From Opitutaceae bacterium (GTDB lineage Bacteria; Verrucomicrobiota; Verrucomicrobiia; Opitutales; Opitutaceae), in the NCBI GenBank assembly GCA_005792355.1, contig SXSC01000006.1:1-54832 (forward strand): 54,832 nt of DNA. The letters are read 5' to 3'. The notes below the pieces were generated by a model. The model saw nothing but the letters and a program-made list of their open reading frames with translations, made no database searches and was not told the origin of the DNA. Shown here one piece after another: positions 1 through 9,522 of this stretch. A program made the translations under genes and the position numbers. Positions within the stretch are counted from its first letter, which is position 1; every line of letters starts with the position of its first letter.

Positions 1-741
<741 letters not shown>

Positions 742-778
742 ACCACGCCGCGCGACGCATCGCGCACTGCCAGCTCGG

Positions 779-808
779 AGGGCGGGTCCATCGCGGCCCG
801 CCCTTTTT
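779..808 (+). terminator. Intrinsic terminator after the pyrophosphatase gene
   Basis: An 8-bp GC-rich stem (agggcggg at 779-786 pairing with cccgccct at 797-804) has a 10-nt loop and is followed by a run of T's. It lies 38 bp past the stop codon. This is a textbook rho-independent terminator shape. Confidence 0.85.
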
Positions 809-904
809 CTTGGTCGAGTGGTCGGAATTTCGCGAGGCGCGCAGCTCAATTTCCGAAACCACTGGTTGTATTATTTCGGAGTTCGGCGCGACCGCGCCGG
901 ATAC

Positions 905-967
905 GGCCCGACCTCCGGGCGGGCCGAGCACGAGCGGACTTCCGACGGCCCGCCCGGAGGTCGGGCC
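905..967. repeat. Perfect 21-bp inverted repeat (REP-like palindrome)
   Basis: Bases 905-925 and 947-967 are exact reverse complements, very GC-rich and separated by 21 bp. The repeat lies in the 440-bp gap between the pyrophosphatase and pseudopilin genes, beyond the terminator. No T-run follows, so it is more likely a dispersed palindromic repeat than a terminator. The rest of the gap (about 970-1181) shows nothing recognisable. Confidence 0.75.
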
Positions 968-1181
968 CCACCCAGGGAATAGTCCAAATCGCAGGTGACG
1001 GTGAATTGAAACCGGGGGCGCGACGCCCTCGCCGCGTGCATCGCAACCGCACGCCTGCGACAAAGCACCAGACCTTCGCCGAACCAATGAGCTCTCGGAC
1101 GATACACCCGTTTTTCTCCTCGCACCTAATCCGCGAATTTGCGCTCTTAATCGAGATTCCGGCGCCTCCGCGCTTTCGACC

Positions 1182-1706
1182 ATGCCTCCGGTTCCACTTT
1201 CGTCTCCGTCCGTCCGACACCGCCTGCGGTCGACCCGAGGATTCAGCTTGGTCGAGATCGGCATGGTGACGCTCATCATCGGAGTGCTGGCCGCGCTCGC
1301 CATGCCCGCACTCAAGCGCACCACGATCTCCGCCCGGGCCAGCACCGTCGCCAGCGACCTCCGCACCTTTGCGAGTGCGTTTCAAACCTACGCCCAGCAA
1401 AACGGAAAGTATCCTCCCGATTCCGGAATCGGCGTGATGCCTCCTCTCATGGTGGGCAGCCTCGGCAACACCTCGTGGCGCCGCGTCACCCCGATCGGCG
1501 GGCGCTACAACTGGGAATACAACATCCTCTCCGCCGGCGTCCGCTACCGCGCCGCCATCGGCATCCGCACGCTCGCCGCCTCCAGGGTGACCACCGACGT
1601 CACCCAGCTCCGCGCCATCGATCGCTTGATCGACGACGGCAACCTCGCCACGGGGAATTTCTTCCTCGGTGTCGGCAGTGCACCCTTCTACGTCATTGAA
1701 CGCTGA
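1182..1706 (+). CDS. Type II secretion/type IV pilin-like protein (pseudopilin, prepilin N-terminal methylation motif)
   Basis: The 174-residue product starts with a basic 20-residue leader ending in Arg-Gly. It continues FSLVEIGMVTLIIGVLAALA, the classic prepilin-peptidase site (cleavage after Gly20) with Glu at mature position +5 and a hydrophobic helix. After processing it would be a membrane-anchored pilin-like subunit of about 154 residues. The rest has no recognisable subdomain, so it could be a pseudopilin or one of the many stand-alone prepilin-motif proteins of verrucomicrobia. The next gene overlaps its last 38 bases, which implies translational coupling. No pilus assembly genes are nearby, so its machine is unknown. 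Confidence 0.8.
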   Translation: MPPVPLSSPSVRHRLRSTRGFSLVEIGMVTLIIGVLAALAMPALKRTTISARASTVASDLRTFASAFQTYAQQNGKYPPDSGIGVMPPLMVGSLGNTSWRRVTPIGGRYNWEYNILSAGVRYRAAIGIRTLAASRVTTDVTQLRAIDRLIDDGNLATGNFFLGVGSAPFYVIER

Positions 1707-2508
1707 TTCCCCCGCCGCCCCGACCTTCAAGGTCACCACCCGGGCTCTCACGGCCGACCTCGCCGCCGCACGTTCCGATGAATCCTCGCGTGAACTCGGC
1801 GCCCTCGACAGCGACGGCCTCGTCGCCTTGCTCGGAAAACTCGCCGCGCTCGACCCCTCGGAAGTTGCCGAAGCCGATCCGCATCTCGTCGTGACGGGTC
1901 GCCGCGGTCGCTTTACGATCCGCCCCGGCCGCGAGCGGTTTCTGCTGCGCTCATCGACCGACGCGCAGAATTACCTTGAGCGCGCCGCCTCCGAGATCCC
2001 GTCGTTTCTCGACGGCAAAGACATCAGTTCACCCACTCCCTCCGACGCCCCTGCTCCCGTCGTGGTCCGGCCTCCGGCCGAAACCAAACTCGTCCTGGCC
2101 CTCACGCTCTTCGCCCTCGCCGCCCTGATTGTCGCGACCTCCGCGTGGTTGACGTTTCGTCCCGATGAAGTCGATCCCGGTTCCGACTACGTGCCCGTCA
2201 CGGCGCCCGCCGAAACCATCACAATGCGCCAGCAGGCCATCGGCACCTATGCCAGCGGAACCGGCGACGACGAACGCGTCCTCGAAATCACCGCCGACGG
2301 CACCGCCCGCTACCGCGAGTACGGCCCCGGGCGCGAGCCGGTTGACGAACACGCAGGGAACTACACTCTCGCCCGCCGGCGCGCCGATCAGGTCGCCGTG
2401 CTGCGCGTGAGCGGCCTGGGCACGATTGAATTGAAGGGCCCGGACACCCTGGTGTTTGCGCGCGACTCGTACCAGCGCCGCCCAGTCTCGTCGCCCACGA
2501 GCCGCTGA
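1669..2508 (+). CDS. Single-pass membrane protein of unknown function, overlapping the pseudopilin gene
   Basis: The 279-residue product begins at a GTG inside the end of the pseudopilin gene (38-base overlap in another frame). A GGGGAA stretch about 13 bases upstream is the only ribosome-site candidate, so the exact start is uncertain. Residues 1-140 are predicted soluble, with a segment around 68-105 that reads like a small beta/alpha unit. One transmembrane helix spans about 141-163. The outer part from about 170 contains TYASGTGDDERVLEITADGT and a later LRVSGLGTIELKG, resembling a small beta-sheet domain in which a computed value is printed and compared. I do not recognise a family. Overlap with the pseudopilin suggests that the two products act together at the membrane. 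Confidence 0.7.
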   Translation: MSAVHPSTSLNADSPAAPTFKVTTRALTADLAAARSDESSRELGALDSDGLVALLGKLAALDPSEVAEADPHLVVTGRRGRFTIRPGRERFLLRSSTDAQNYLERAASEIPSFLDGKDISSPTPSDAPAPVVVRPPAETKLVLALTLFALAALIVATSAWLTFRPDEVDPGSDYVPVTAPAETITMRQQAIGTYASGTGDDERVLEITADGTARYREYGPGREPVDEHAGNYTLARRRADQVAVLRVSGLGTIELKGPDTLVFARDSYQRRPVSSPTSR

Positions 2509-2565
2509 AGTGCTCCGACGCGGAGCGCGCCGCCCGGCGATACCATTGGCGACCGGAATCTTCCC

Positions 2566-3378
2566 ATGCTCGATCTTGACGCGTATTTCGCCCGCATCGG
2601 TTACCAGGGATCTCGCGCGCCGACGATTGCGACTCTCGCGGGCATCCACACGCGCCATGCGCAGACGATTCCATTTGAGAATCTCGATATTTTGCTCGGC
2701 CGCCGGATCCAAATCGACCTGCCGTCGATCGAGCGAAAACTCGTGCACGACTGCCGCGGCGGCTATTGCTTCGAGCAAAACGCCCTGCTCGGCGCGGTGC
2801 TGGGCGCGTTGGGCTTCACCGTCACCCCGCTGATCGGCCGGGTCCGCTGGCAACTGCCGCCGGAGCTGGCGACTCCGCCGGTGCATCAGCTGCTCCGCGT
2901 CGAAACCTCCGACGCCGGTTCGTGCCTCGCCGACGTCGGCTTTGGGAGCATGTCGCTTTTTCAACCGTTGCGCCTGGAATTTGATCGTGAGCAAGCCGGG
3001 TGCCTTGAGCCACGTCGTCTGGTTCGTCGGGGGGACCTTGTCGTGCACCAGGCGAAGCTCGGCGACACCTGGGGCGACGTCTACACCTTCACGCTCACGG
3101 CGGTGCCGGGTGTCGATTTCGAGGTGAGCAACTGGTTCACGTGTTCGCACCCGCAATCGGCGTTTCTGCAAAACCTGCGGGCGTCGCGCACGCTCGCGGA
3201 CCGGCGTCACACGCTGCTCAACCGCGAGTTCACGACCCGCCACGCCGACGGACGGGTCGAAAAGCACTCCCTCGCCACGGCCGACGAATTGGTCGCCGTC
3301 CTCTCCGAATTTTTTGGCCTGCACTTCCCGCCCGCCACCCGCTTCAACCTGCGCCCCGACGTGCCGTGGCCGACCTGA
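2566..3378 (+). CDS. nat: Arylamine N-acetyltransferase (NAT family)
   Basis: The 270-residue length is typical of bacterial NAT enzymes, which transfer acetyl or other acyl groups from CoA to arylamines and hydrazines in the cytoplasm. The catalytic triad is visible: Cys68 in HDCRGGYCFEQN, His107 in PPVHQLLRVE and Asp123 in LADVGFGSMS. An early QTIPFENLDIL segment is also typical. The start is the first ATG after the previous gene, 57 bp downstream of it. The next gene begins 4 bp after this stop, so the pair is probably co-transcribed. The natural acceptor cannot be deduced; NATs are often detoxifying. Confidence 0.93.
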   Translation: MLDLDAYFARIGYQGSRAPTIATLAGIHTRHAQTIPFENLDILLGRRIQIDLPSIERKLVHDCRGGYCFEQNALLGAVLGALGFTVTPLIGRVRWQLPPELATPPVHQLLRVETSDAGSCLADVGFGSMSLFQPLRLEFDREQAGCLEPRRLVRRGDLVVHQAKLGDTWGDVYTFTLTAVPGVDFEVSNWFTCSHPQSAFLQNLRASRTLADRRHTLLNREFTTRHADGRVEKHSLATADELVAVLSEFFGLHFPPATRFNLRPDVPWPT

Positions 3379-3382
3379 ACCG

Positions 3383-6300
3383 ATGGGATGCCCGTACCGC
3401 TTCGCTTCGTCCCTGCCCCGCCGCCGGCCGGCCCTTGCCGCCATCTTCGGTCTGTTGGCCGCGTTCGCCCCCGCCCAACCGCTCACCCGCACCCCCGCCA
3501 CCTCCCTGCGGATCAGTGCGACGCCACCCGCGACCAACTACACCACCGCGCGTGCGTTTGCTCCACTCTCCTTCACGCAGCCGCTCGCCCTCGTCACCCC
3601 TCCCGGTGACTCGCGCCGGCTCTTCGTCGTGGAAAAGACCGGCCGGATCTGGATCATCCCCGATGTCACCGCGATCCCCCCCTCGCGCACGCTGTTCCTC
3701 GACCTCGCCGCCCGCGTCGCCACCGGCGGTGGCAATGATGAACGCGGCCTGCTCGCCCTCGCCTTTCATCCCGACCACGCGACCAACCGTGAATTTTTTG
3801 TCTGGTATACGCTCACCACGTCCACCGCCGCCGGCAGCGGCCTGCACAACCGGCTCGCGCGCTTCCGCGTCTCCGCCACTGATCCCAACCTCGCCGACGC
3901 GGGCTCCGAACAACCGCTTCTCACGCAGCGCGACGAAGCGGACAACCACAACGGCGGCCAGATTATCTTTGGTCCCGACGGCTACCTCTATCTCTCGCTC
4001 GGCGACGAGGGCGGCGGCAACGATCAGTTTCAAAACAGCCAGCGCCTCGATCGTGATTTCTTCGCCGGCGTCATCCGCCTCGATGTCGATCGACGCCCCG
4101 GCTCGCTGCCGCCCAATCCACATCCCGCCATCCACTCCGGCAGCTACGCCATCCCGCCCGACAACCCGTGGGTGGGAGCGACGAACTTCAACGGTGCGGC
4201 CCTTGACGCCGCGCTCGTCCGCACCGAGTTCTGGGCCGTGGGCCTGCGCAATCCGTGGCGCATGGCCTTCGATCCCGCGACCGGCCGCCTCTGGCTCGGC
4301 GACGTCGGGCAGGGCGCCCGCGAGGAAATCGATGTCATCGTGCGCGGCGGCAACTACGGCTGGAACCATCGCGAGGGAAACATCGCCGGTCCCCGCGCCA
4401 ATCCTCCCGCCGCCGCCCGCGCCACGTTTCTCGCCCCCATCTGGGACTACCCCAACCCCGCCCAAGGCTCGTCCGTCACCGGAGGACTCGTGTACCGGGG
4501 CTCCAAATACACCGACCTCGTCGGGCGCTACGTGTTCGCCGACTTCGTGAGCGGCCGGATCTGGGCGCTCCAGCCCGACGGCGACAATCCCGTCGCGGTC
4601 GATCGCGTCCAACTCCTCGCAACCGACGGCGGGATCAGTTCGTTCGGCCTCGACCCGGCCACGGGCGACATGCTCCTCGCCGACCTCACGGAAAACAGCA
4701 TCAAGCGCCTCGTCGCCAGTCCCGTCACGGGTGGCACGGTGTTACCCGCCACTCTTGCCGCCACCGGGGCCTTCGCCGACCTGGCGAATCTCACGCCCTC
4801 CGCCGGCGTCGTCGCCTACGAACCCAACGTTTCCTTTTGGTCCGACCATGCCGGCAAACGCCGCTGGTTCGCGCTGCCCGACTCGTCGAGCACCCTCGGT
4901 TTCTCCGCCGACGGCAACTGGACACTCCCGACCGGCGCCGTCTGGATCAAACACTTCGACCTCGAACTCACGCGCGGCAAACCCGCGACAACGCGTCGCA
5001 TCGAGACGCGTTTCCTCGTGAAAACCGCCACCGGCGTGTACGGTTTCACCTACCGCTGGAACGACGCCCAGACCGACGCCACGCTCGTCGCTGACAACGG
5101 CGCGGACCAGATCTTCACGGTCGTCGAAAATGGCGTCGCGCGCCCACAAACCTGGCATTTCCCCGGCCGCGCAGAGTGCGCGACGTGTCACACCGCCGCC
5201 GGCGGCTTCGCGCTCAGCTTCAACACCCGCCAGCTCAACCGCGGGCACGCCTTCCCCGGCGGCACCGCCAATATCATTTCCGTTTTCTCCCAGGCCGGTT
5301 ACCTGTCGGGAGCGGACGGACTGGGCGCCTCTGCTGCCAACGGTACGCTGGCAGGACTGCCGGCGCTTGCCCGCGCCGACGACCCAGCGGCCCTGCTCGA
5401 CCACCGCGCGCGCTCCTACTTCGACGTCAATTGCTCGTATTGCCATCAGCCCGACGGCAACGCCCTCGGCCGCTTCGACGCCCGCCTCTCCACGCCGCTC
5501 ACCCTGGCTGGCATTGTCAACGGCGCGTTGATCGACTCCAGCGGTGACTCCGCAGACCGTGTCATCGTGCCCGGCGACGCCGACCATTCACGCACCCTGC
5601 AGCGCATCGCCCTTCGCGGTCCAGGCCAGATGCCGCCCTTGGCCGGCCACGAACGCGATTCCGCCGGTGAAGCACTGCTCCGCGCCTGGATCGCTGCTCT
5701 CGCCGAGCCGGCGCCGGTGCAAGCAACCAGCCGGCTCATCAACCTTGCGGCGCGCGCGCAGGTCGGCGCCGGCGACAATGTCCTCATTCCCGGCTTCGTG
5801 ATCGGCCCTGGCTCCGGCAAGACTGTGCTCGTGCGCGCCGTCGGTCCCGCGCTCGCCGCCGCGCCTTTCAACCTCGGTGGCATGCTCACTGATCCCGTGC
5901 TCACGCTGTTCGGCCCAAACTCCGCCACCCAGATTGCCGCGATCAATGATAATTGGACTGCGACCGATGCCGCCGTCTTTGCCGCCGTTGGGGCGTTCAG
6001 CTTGCCCGCCGGGGGCCGCGATGCCGCCCTTGTCGCGCGCCTCGCACCGGGCGCATACACGGCGCAAATCTCCGGCGCCGGCGGTGCCACCGGACTTGCC
6101 CTCGTCGAAGTTTATGACGCCGACACCCCCGCGATGGCGGCGGGATCCAGTTCGCGCCTCGTCAATCTCGCCGTGCGCGCCGAGGTGGGCACTGGCGCCA
6201 ACATCCTCATTCCCGGTCTGGTCGTCGGCGCTGGGGCGCCCAAGACGGTGCTGATCCGGGCTGTGGGGCCGACCCTCGGCGCTGCGCCCTTTGGGGTCGC

Positions 6301-6556
6301 CGGAGTCCTCGCGCAGCCGGTCGTCACTCTCTTCGCCGGCTCGCTCAGCGTCTCGACCAACACCGCTTGGAATTCAGCGGCGAACGCGTCCGACCTCCGC
6401 GCCACCGCACGCACGGTGGGCGCGTTTCCGCTCGGAGAAGGCAGCCGCGACAGCGCGCTCCTCGTCACGCTTCCGGCCGGCGCCTACACGATCCAAGTCT
6501 CCGGCGCGAACAACACCACTGGCGTGGCCTTGGTCGAGGTATACGAAGTGCGCTAA
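3383..6556 (+). CDS. Secreted PQQ-type sugar dehydrogenase fused to a di-haem-like cytochrome c region and two C-terminal beta repeats
   Basis: The 1057-residue protein has a basic-hydrophobic signal peptide (about 1-32, ending APAQP). Residues 60-445 match the six-bladed soluble glucose/sorbosone dehydrogenase fold: RGLLALAFHPDH (121-132), DNHNGGQIIFGPDGYLYLSL, then EFWAVGLRNPWRMAFDP (about 282-298) and GGNYGWNHREG. Residues 460-775 form a second domain with two haem c sites, CATCH (599-603) and CSYCH (684-688), and a possible Met ligand in GQMPPL (750). Two similar repeats at about 783-913 and 923-1055 share LVRAVGP/LIRAVGP and end in LVEVYD/LVEVYE. The start at 3383 fits the signal peptide and lies 4 bp after the NAT stop; an upstream in-frame start would overlap NAT. 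It probably oxidises sugars or alcohols outside the inner membrane and passes electrons to its own haems. Substrate is unknown. Confidence 0.88.
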   Translation: MGCPYRFASSLPRRRPALAAIFGLLAAFAPAQPLTRTPATSLRISATPPATNYTTARAFAPLSFTQPLALVTPPGDSRRLFVVEKTGRIWIIPDVTAIPPSRTLFLDLAARVATGGGNDERGLLALAFHPDHATNREFFVWYTLTTSTAAGSGLHNRLARFRVSATDPNLADAGSEQPLLTQRDEADNHNGGQIIFGPDGYLYLSLGDEGGGNDQFQNSQRLDRDFFAGVIRLDVDRRPGSLPPNPHPAIHSGSYAIPPDNPWVGATNFNGAALDAALVRTEFWAVGLRNPWRMAFDPATGRLWLGDVGQGAREEIDVIVRGGNYGWNHREGNIAGPRANPPAAARATFLAPIWDYPNPAQGSSVTGGLVYRGSKYTDLVGRYVFADFVSGRIWALQPDGDNPVAVDRVQLLATDGGISSFGLDPATGDMLLADLTENSIKRLVASPVTGGTVLPATLAATGAFADLANLTPSAGVVAYEPNVSFWSDHAGKRRWFALPDSSSTLGFSADGNWTLPTGAVWIKHFDLELTRGKPATTRRIETRFLVKTATGVYGFTYRWNDAQTDATLVADNGADQIFTVVENGVARPQTWHFPGRAECATCHTAAGGFALSFNTRQLNRGHAFPGGTANIISVFSQAGYLSGADGLGASAANGTLAGLPALARADDPAALLDHRARSYFDVNCSYCHQPDGNALGRFDARLSTPLTLAGIVNGALIDSSGDSADRVIVPGDADHSRTLQRIALRGPGQMPPLAGHERDSAGEALLRAWIAALAEPAPVQATSRLINLAARAQVGAGDNVLIPGFVIGPGSGKTVLVRAVGPALAAAPFNLGGMLTDPVLTLFGPNSATQIAAINDNWTATDAAVFAAVGAFSLPAGGRDAALVARLAPGAYTAQISGAGGATGLALVEVYDADTPAMAAGSSSRLVNLAVRAEVGTGANILIPGLVVGAGAPKTVLIRAVGPTLGAAPFGVAGVLAQPVVTLFAGSLSVSTNTAWNSAANASDLRATARTVGAFPLGEGSRDSALLVTLPAGAYTIQVSGANNTTGVALVEVYEVR

Positions 6557-6560
6557 AGAT

Positions 6561-7576
6561 GGGGTCAGGTTGCTTTTTGTTGATTTTGTACCGTCTTTCT
6601 CATCCTGCAAAGGTACGAACGCACTGCGCTCGGCTTGCCCATGTACAAAGCGGTGGCGATCCACACCACGGAAGCCGCTTCCTCATGGCGAAGTTTCGCG
6701 GCTAACTCAATTTTCCATTTTGCACCTTTCGGTGCAGTGCTGGCCTCTTCAGGGGTGCGCCTTGCCTCGAGGAACAGTTGCCTTAGTCGCAGCGCCCAGC
6801 GCGCCCGATTAAACTCGCGGGACTGCACTGGTTCGATCGTCGGCGCCAATCTGAGATGCGCGTGATCTCGCGCAAGTGCCTGGCGCCACGCGGCTGTGCC
6901 AATCGCCCATCCTCGGGAAAGCCCTATCCAACCCTGGCGTTCCTGCTCTTCGCGGCTCACGGCGAGATCGCTCAAAAGCGCAATGTAACTTCGCCAACCC
7001 TCAGGCGTGTCCGAAAACCCGAGCGCCCCAAACCAATCATCTGCGCACAAAGCGGGGAATCGACTTCCCTTTGTGAATCGCGCCAAACTGCTCCAGCGAA
7101 ACGTCTGTAAATAAGCATGTTCCACGATTCCTGCTCGCAATGGATTCAGGTGAATGTAATTCACAACCCGGGCCAATACCGAAAAATCCTCCAGCAGGAT
7201 CGCCTTATATCTCCCTTGAAACAGGTGACCACGTTCGTTCCGAAATCGGTTGAATCGTGTCGCCAAAGTCGCCTGCAACCAATGCATTCCATCAGACAGA
7301 TTTGGTTGCGGGGTTTCGATCGCCAGATGGTAGTGATTGCGCATCACGACATACGCATGCACCCGCCAGCCATACCGTGAACTTGCTTCTTCCAACGCCG
7401 TGACAAACGCCTGTGCTGCTCCAGCCGTTTCGAAAACGTCTCGCCGGTAATTTCCGCGGTTTAGGACGTGATATAGGGCACCATCATACTGGATGCGCAA
7501 CTGCCTCGCCATCCTCTGCAGATGGAGGGGAAACCATCGCGATACAATAAAAATCAACAAAAAGCAACCTGACCCC
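6561..7576 (-). mobile_element. RAYT-type insertion element bounded by perfect 27-bp inverted repeats
   Basis: The transposase-like gene at 6565-7512 is enclosed by inverted repeats at 6561-6587 and 7550-7576 that are exact reverse complements over 27 bases (outer end GGGGTCAGGTTGC). Homology stops at once outside and inside these bounds. The left repeat contains the stop codon of the transposase. The element sits between the PQQ/cytochrome gene (stop at 6556) and the DUF1501 gene (stop at 7585), so it is an intergenic insertion with only 4 and 8 bp of clearance. Confidence 0.8.
6565..7512 (-). CDS. REP-associated tyrosine transposase (IS200-like Y1 transposase, RAYT)
   Basis: The 315-residue protein starts MARQLRIQYDGALYHVLNRG, typical of the Y1-transposase domain of RAYT proteins. 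The HUH pair is His60 and His62 in RNHYHLAIETP, the segment GHLFQGRYKA follows at about 94-103, and the likely catalytic Tyr118 lies in NYIHLNPLRAG. A C-terminal helical extension (about 260-300, SAVRSYLCRMRK) is common in the group. RAYTs cut and join single-stranded DNA at palindromic REP sequences. The ATG at 7512 was chosen because homology begins there; earlier in-frame codons run into the inverted repeat. All catalytic residues seem intact, so it may be active. Its last codons and stop lie inside the left terminal repeat. Confidence 0.9.
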   Translation of the reverse strand: MARQLRIQYDGALYHVLNRGNYRRDVFETAGAAQAFVTALEEASSRYGWRVHAYVVMRNHYHLAIETPQPNLSDGMHWLQATLATRFNRFRNERGHLFQGRYKAILLEDFSVLARVVNYIHLNPLRAGIVEHAYLQTFRWSSLARFTKGSRFPALCADDWFGALGFSDTPEGWRSYIALLSDLAVSREEQERQGWIGLSRGWAIGTAAWRQALARDHAHLRLAPTIEPVQSREFNRARWALRLRQLFLEARRTPEEASTAPKGAKWKIELAAKLRHEEAASVVWIATALYMGKPSAVRSYLCRMRKTVQNQQKAT

Positions 7577-7584
7577 TTCCCGGG

Positions 7585-9123
7585 TCACCCAAACAACTCT
7601 CGCACCGCCCTGCCTTTGCCATCGTTGGTCACGTAGAACGGGCGCTTCTCCACGTCGTAGCCGTGGTTCGGCGGGATGCCCAGCGCCCGATATATCGTCG
7701 CGTGCAGATCGGGAATCGTCACGGGATCCTTGATCGTGCGGCAGGGTCGCTCCTCCGCGGTGATGCCGTGAACGTAACCGCGCTTCATACCGCCACCAAA
7801 CAACAACACGCTGCCCGCCGCCGTGAAATGCCGGTGCATGCCGTAATGCTTCGGATCCTTGATCACTTCGGGCACTTCGACCTGGTCCTTCACGCCCCGG
7901 TCCGGCTTGCCTTCCACCATCATGTCGCGGCTGAACTCGCTCGCGAGCACGATAAGTGTCCGGTCGAGCAAACCACGCTCTTCGAGATCCCGCACCAATT
8001 GCGCAATCGGCGCGTCGATGCTCTGCTTCATTCCGACCAGCCGCGCGTGGCCGTTCTCATGCGTATCCCAATTGAGGAACGGAATGTACTCCGTCGTGAC
8101 TTCGATGAAACGCGCGCCGACTTCACAGAGCCGTCGCGCCAGCAGGCAGCCGAGGCCGAAACGGCCGACCATCCCTTCCTCATATTTCGCCCCCAGACGA
8201 TCGCGCGGGGCGTCGAAACGCATCCCCGGCTCATAACCCGGGAAATACTCCCGCACGTGCTCCAGCGGCTCCAACGCGAGATCGAACGCCTTCGCCGCCG
8301 GTGAACTCAGGAGCCGGTGCGCGTTGTCCATCGCGCGCAACAGCGACTCCTTCTGGTAGCCGCTGCCTTCCTTCCCAATCGGACTCGCGGCGAGGAGCTC
8401 GCGGTAAAATTTCTCACGATCAGCGAATCGCCCCGGGCTCATTCCCGCCGGCGGACGCACGGCGTCCGCCGCCTGTTCCGGAAACGCCACGTTGAACGGT
8501 CCATGTTCGCTGCCGAGGAATCCCGCCGACGTGAACGCCTTCAGCTCCTCGCCCTCGCCAAGATCAAAGCGCTGGCCGATGTTGATGAACGCCGGCACAG
8601 CCGGATTCAGCGGGCCCAGCGTGCGCGCAATCCACGCCCCGAGATGCGGCGCGGCGACCGTCTGCGGCGGCACGTACCCCGTGTGCCAGTTGAACTGGTG
8701 CCGCGAGTGCAAAATGAACCCCAGATCGGCCGCCTGCATGCCGCGGATCAACGTGCCACGGTCCATCACCTGCGCGAGTTGCTCCAGCCCGGCGGAAAAT
8801 CTCACGCCGTCCACGCTGGTGGGAATCGAGGGAAACGTGCTGAGTACGTCGTTGGGATTCATCCCCGCGGTGAATTCCGTGTAGCGCTTCGGATCGAAGG
8901 TCTCGGTGTGCGCCATGCCACCCGCCATCCAAAGCACAATCACGCGGTCGGCGGTCGGCGCGATCTTCTCCGGCGGCTCCGACCCCGGGAGCGAGCGCGG
9001 CGCGCCCGCCGCCAGGGCGGCGAGCGTGGCGGCGGACGCGGTCTTCAGGAAATCGCGTCGCGTCCAACGGTCGGGCCGGCCCGACGAATCCGCGGGCGAC
9101 ACTAGGCGGGGAGATAGATTCAT
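7585..9123 (-). CDS. DUF1501 protein with Tat signal (sulfatase-fold relative)
   Basis: The 512-residue product has a twin-arginine leader (Arg22-Arg23 in WTRRDFLKTASAATLAALAAG). The body is typical of DUF1501: VIVLWMAGGMAHTETFDPK near 85-105, FILHSRHQFNWHTGY, then NWDTHENGH and ASEFSRDMM toward the C terminus. The family has an alkaline-phosphatase/sulfatase-like fold, is very common in Planctomycetes and Verrucomicrobia and has no proven reaction. The start at 9123 puts the Tat motif near residue 22; an upstream in-frame start would add 31 residues of low-quality sequence. It lies downstream of a DUF1549/DUF1553 gene on the same strand, the usual partner, with a 399-bp gap holding a strong palindrome. 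The product should be exported folded to the periplasm. Confidence 0.9.
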   Translation of the reverse strand: MNLSPRLVSPADSSGRPDRWTRRDFLKTASAATLAALAAGAPRSLPGSEPPEKIAPTADRVIVLWMAGGMAHTETFDPKRYTEFTAGMNPNDVLSTFPSIPTSVDGVRFSAGLEQLAQVMDRGTLIRGMQAADLGFILHSRHQFNWHTGYVPPQTVAAPHLGAWIARTLGPLNPAVPAFINIGQRFDLGEGEELKAFTSAGFLGSEHGPFNVAFPEQAADAVRPPAGMSPGRFADREKFYRELLAASPIGKEGSGYQKESLLRAMDNAHRLLSSPAAKAFDLALEPLEHVREYFPGYEPGMRFDAPRDRLGAKYEEGMVGRFGLGCLLARRLCEVGARFIEVTTEYIPFLNWDTHENGHARLVGMKQSIDAPIAQLVRDLEERGLLDRTLIVLASEFSRDMMVEGKPDRGVKDQVEVPEVIKDPKHYGMHRHFTAAGSVLLFGGGMKRGYVHGITAEERPCRTIKDPVTIPDLHATIYRALGIPPNHGYDVEKRPFYVTNDGKGRAVRELFG

Positions 9124-9347
9124 GGGATTGTGGTCGTTGGGAGCGGGAGTGGCGGCAGCGTCTGGTCGAAAATCTGTTCCGGCGGCGGAAAGTCGCGCCA
9201 TCTTAGCCGTGTCCATTCAGCCCCAACCGATTCCCCGCGACGGAATGGAATCCGAGAGGTGGGCCGTGCGCTCCGCGCGCGGAATTCGTTGAGCCTGTCG
9301 AACCGGCTCGCCGACGCGCCGCTTCGCGATGATTCATGACGTGCTGG

Positions 9348-9425
9348 TGGAGGCGGGGTGCCCCCACCCCGCGGCAAAACCGGTTTGCCCTTGCCAACCT
9401 GCGGGGTGCGGGCACCCCGCCTCCA
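9348..9425. repeat. 25-bp inverted repeat (24/25) in the DUF1501-DUF1549 gap
   Basis: Bases 9348-9372 and 9401-9425 are reverse complements with one mismatch, built on GCGGGGTGC/GCACCCCGC, with a 28-bp spacer. Each arm is also partly self-complementary. The remainder of the 399-bp gap (9124-9522) shows no other recognisable feature. It could attenuate transcription between the two genes or be a dispersed REP-like unit. Confidence 0.7.
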
Positions 9426-9522
9426 TGAGCGGAGGATTCTGAATTCACGCCGGATTCGGTTAGCTTGCCCACCGGAGGAGGGTTGCGGCCAGAGGCCGCG
9501 ATGTGAACTTTCCGGGCTCGCA

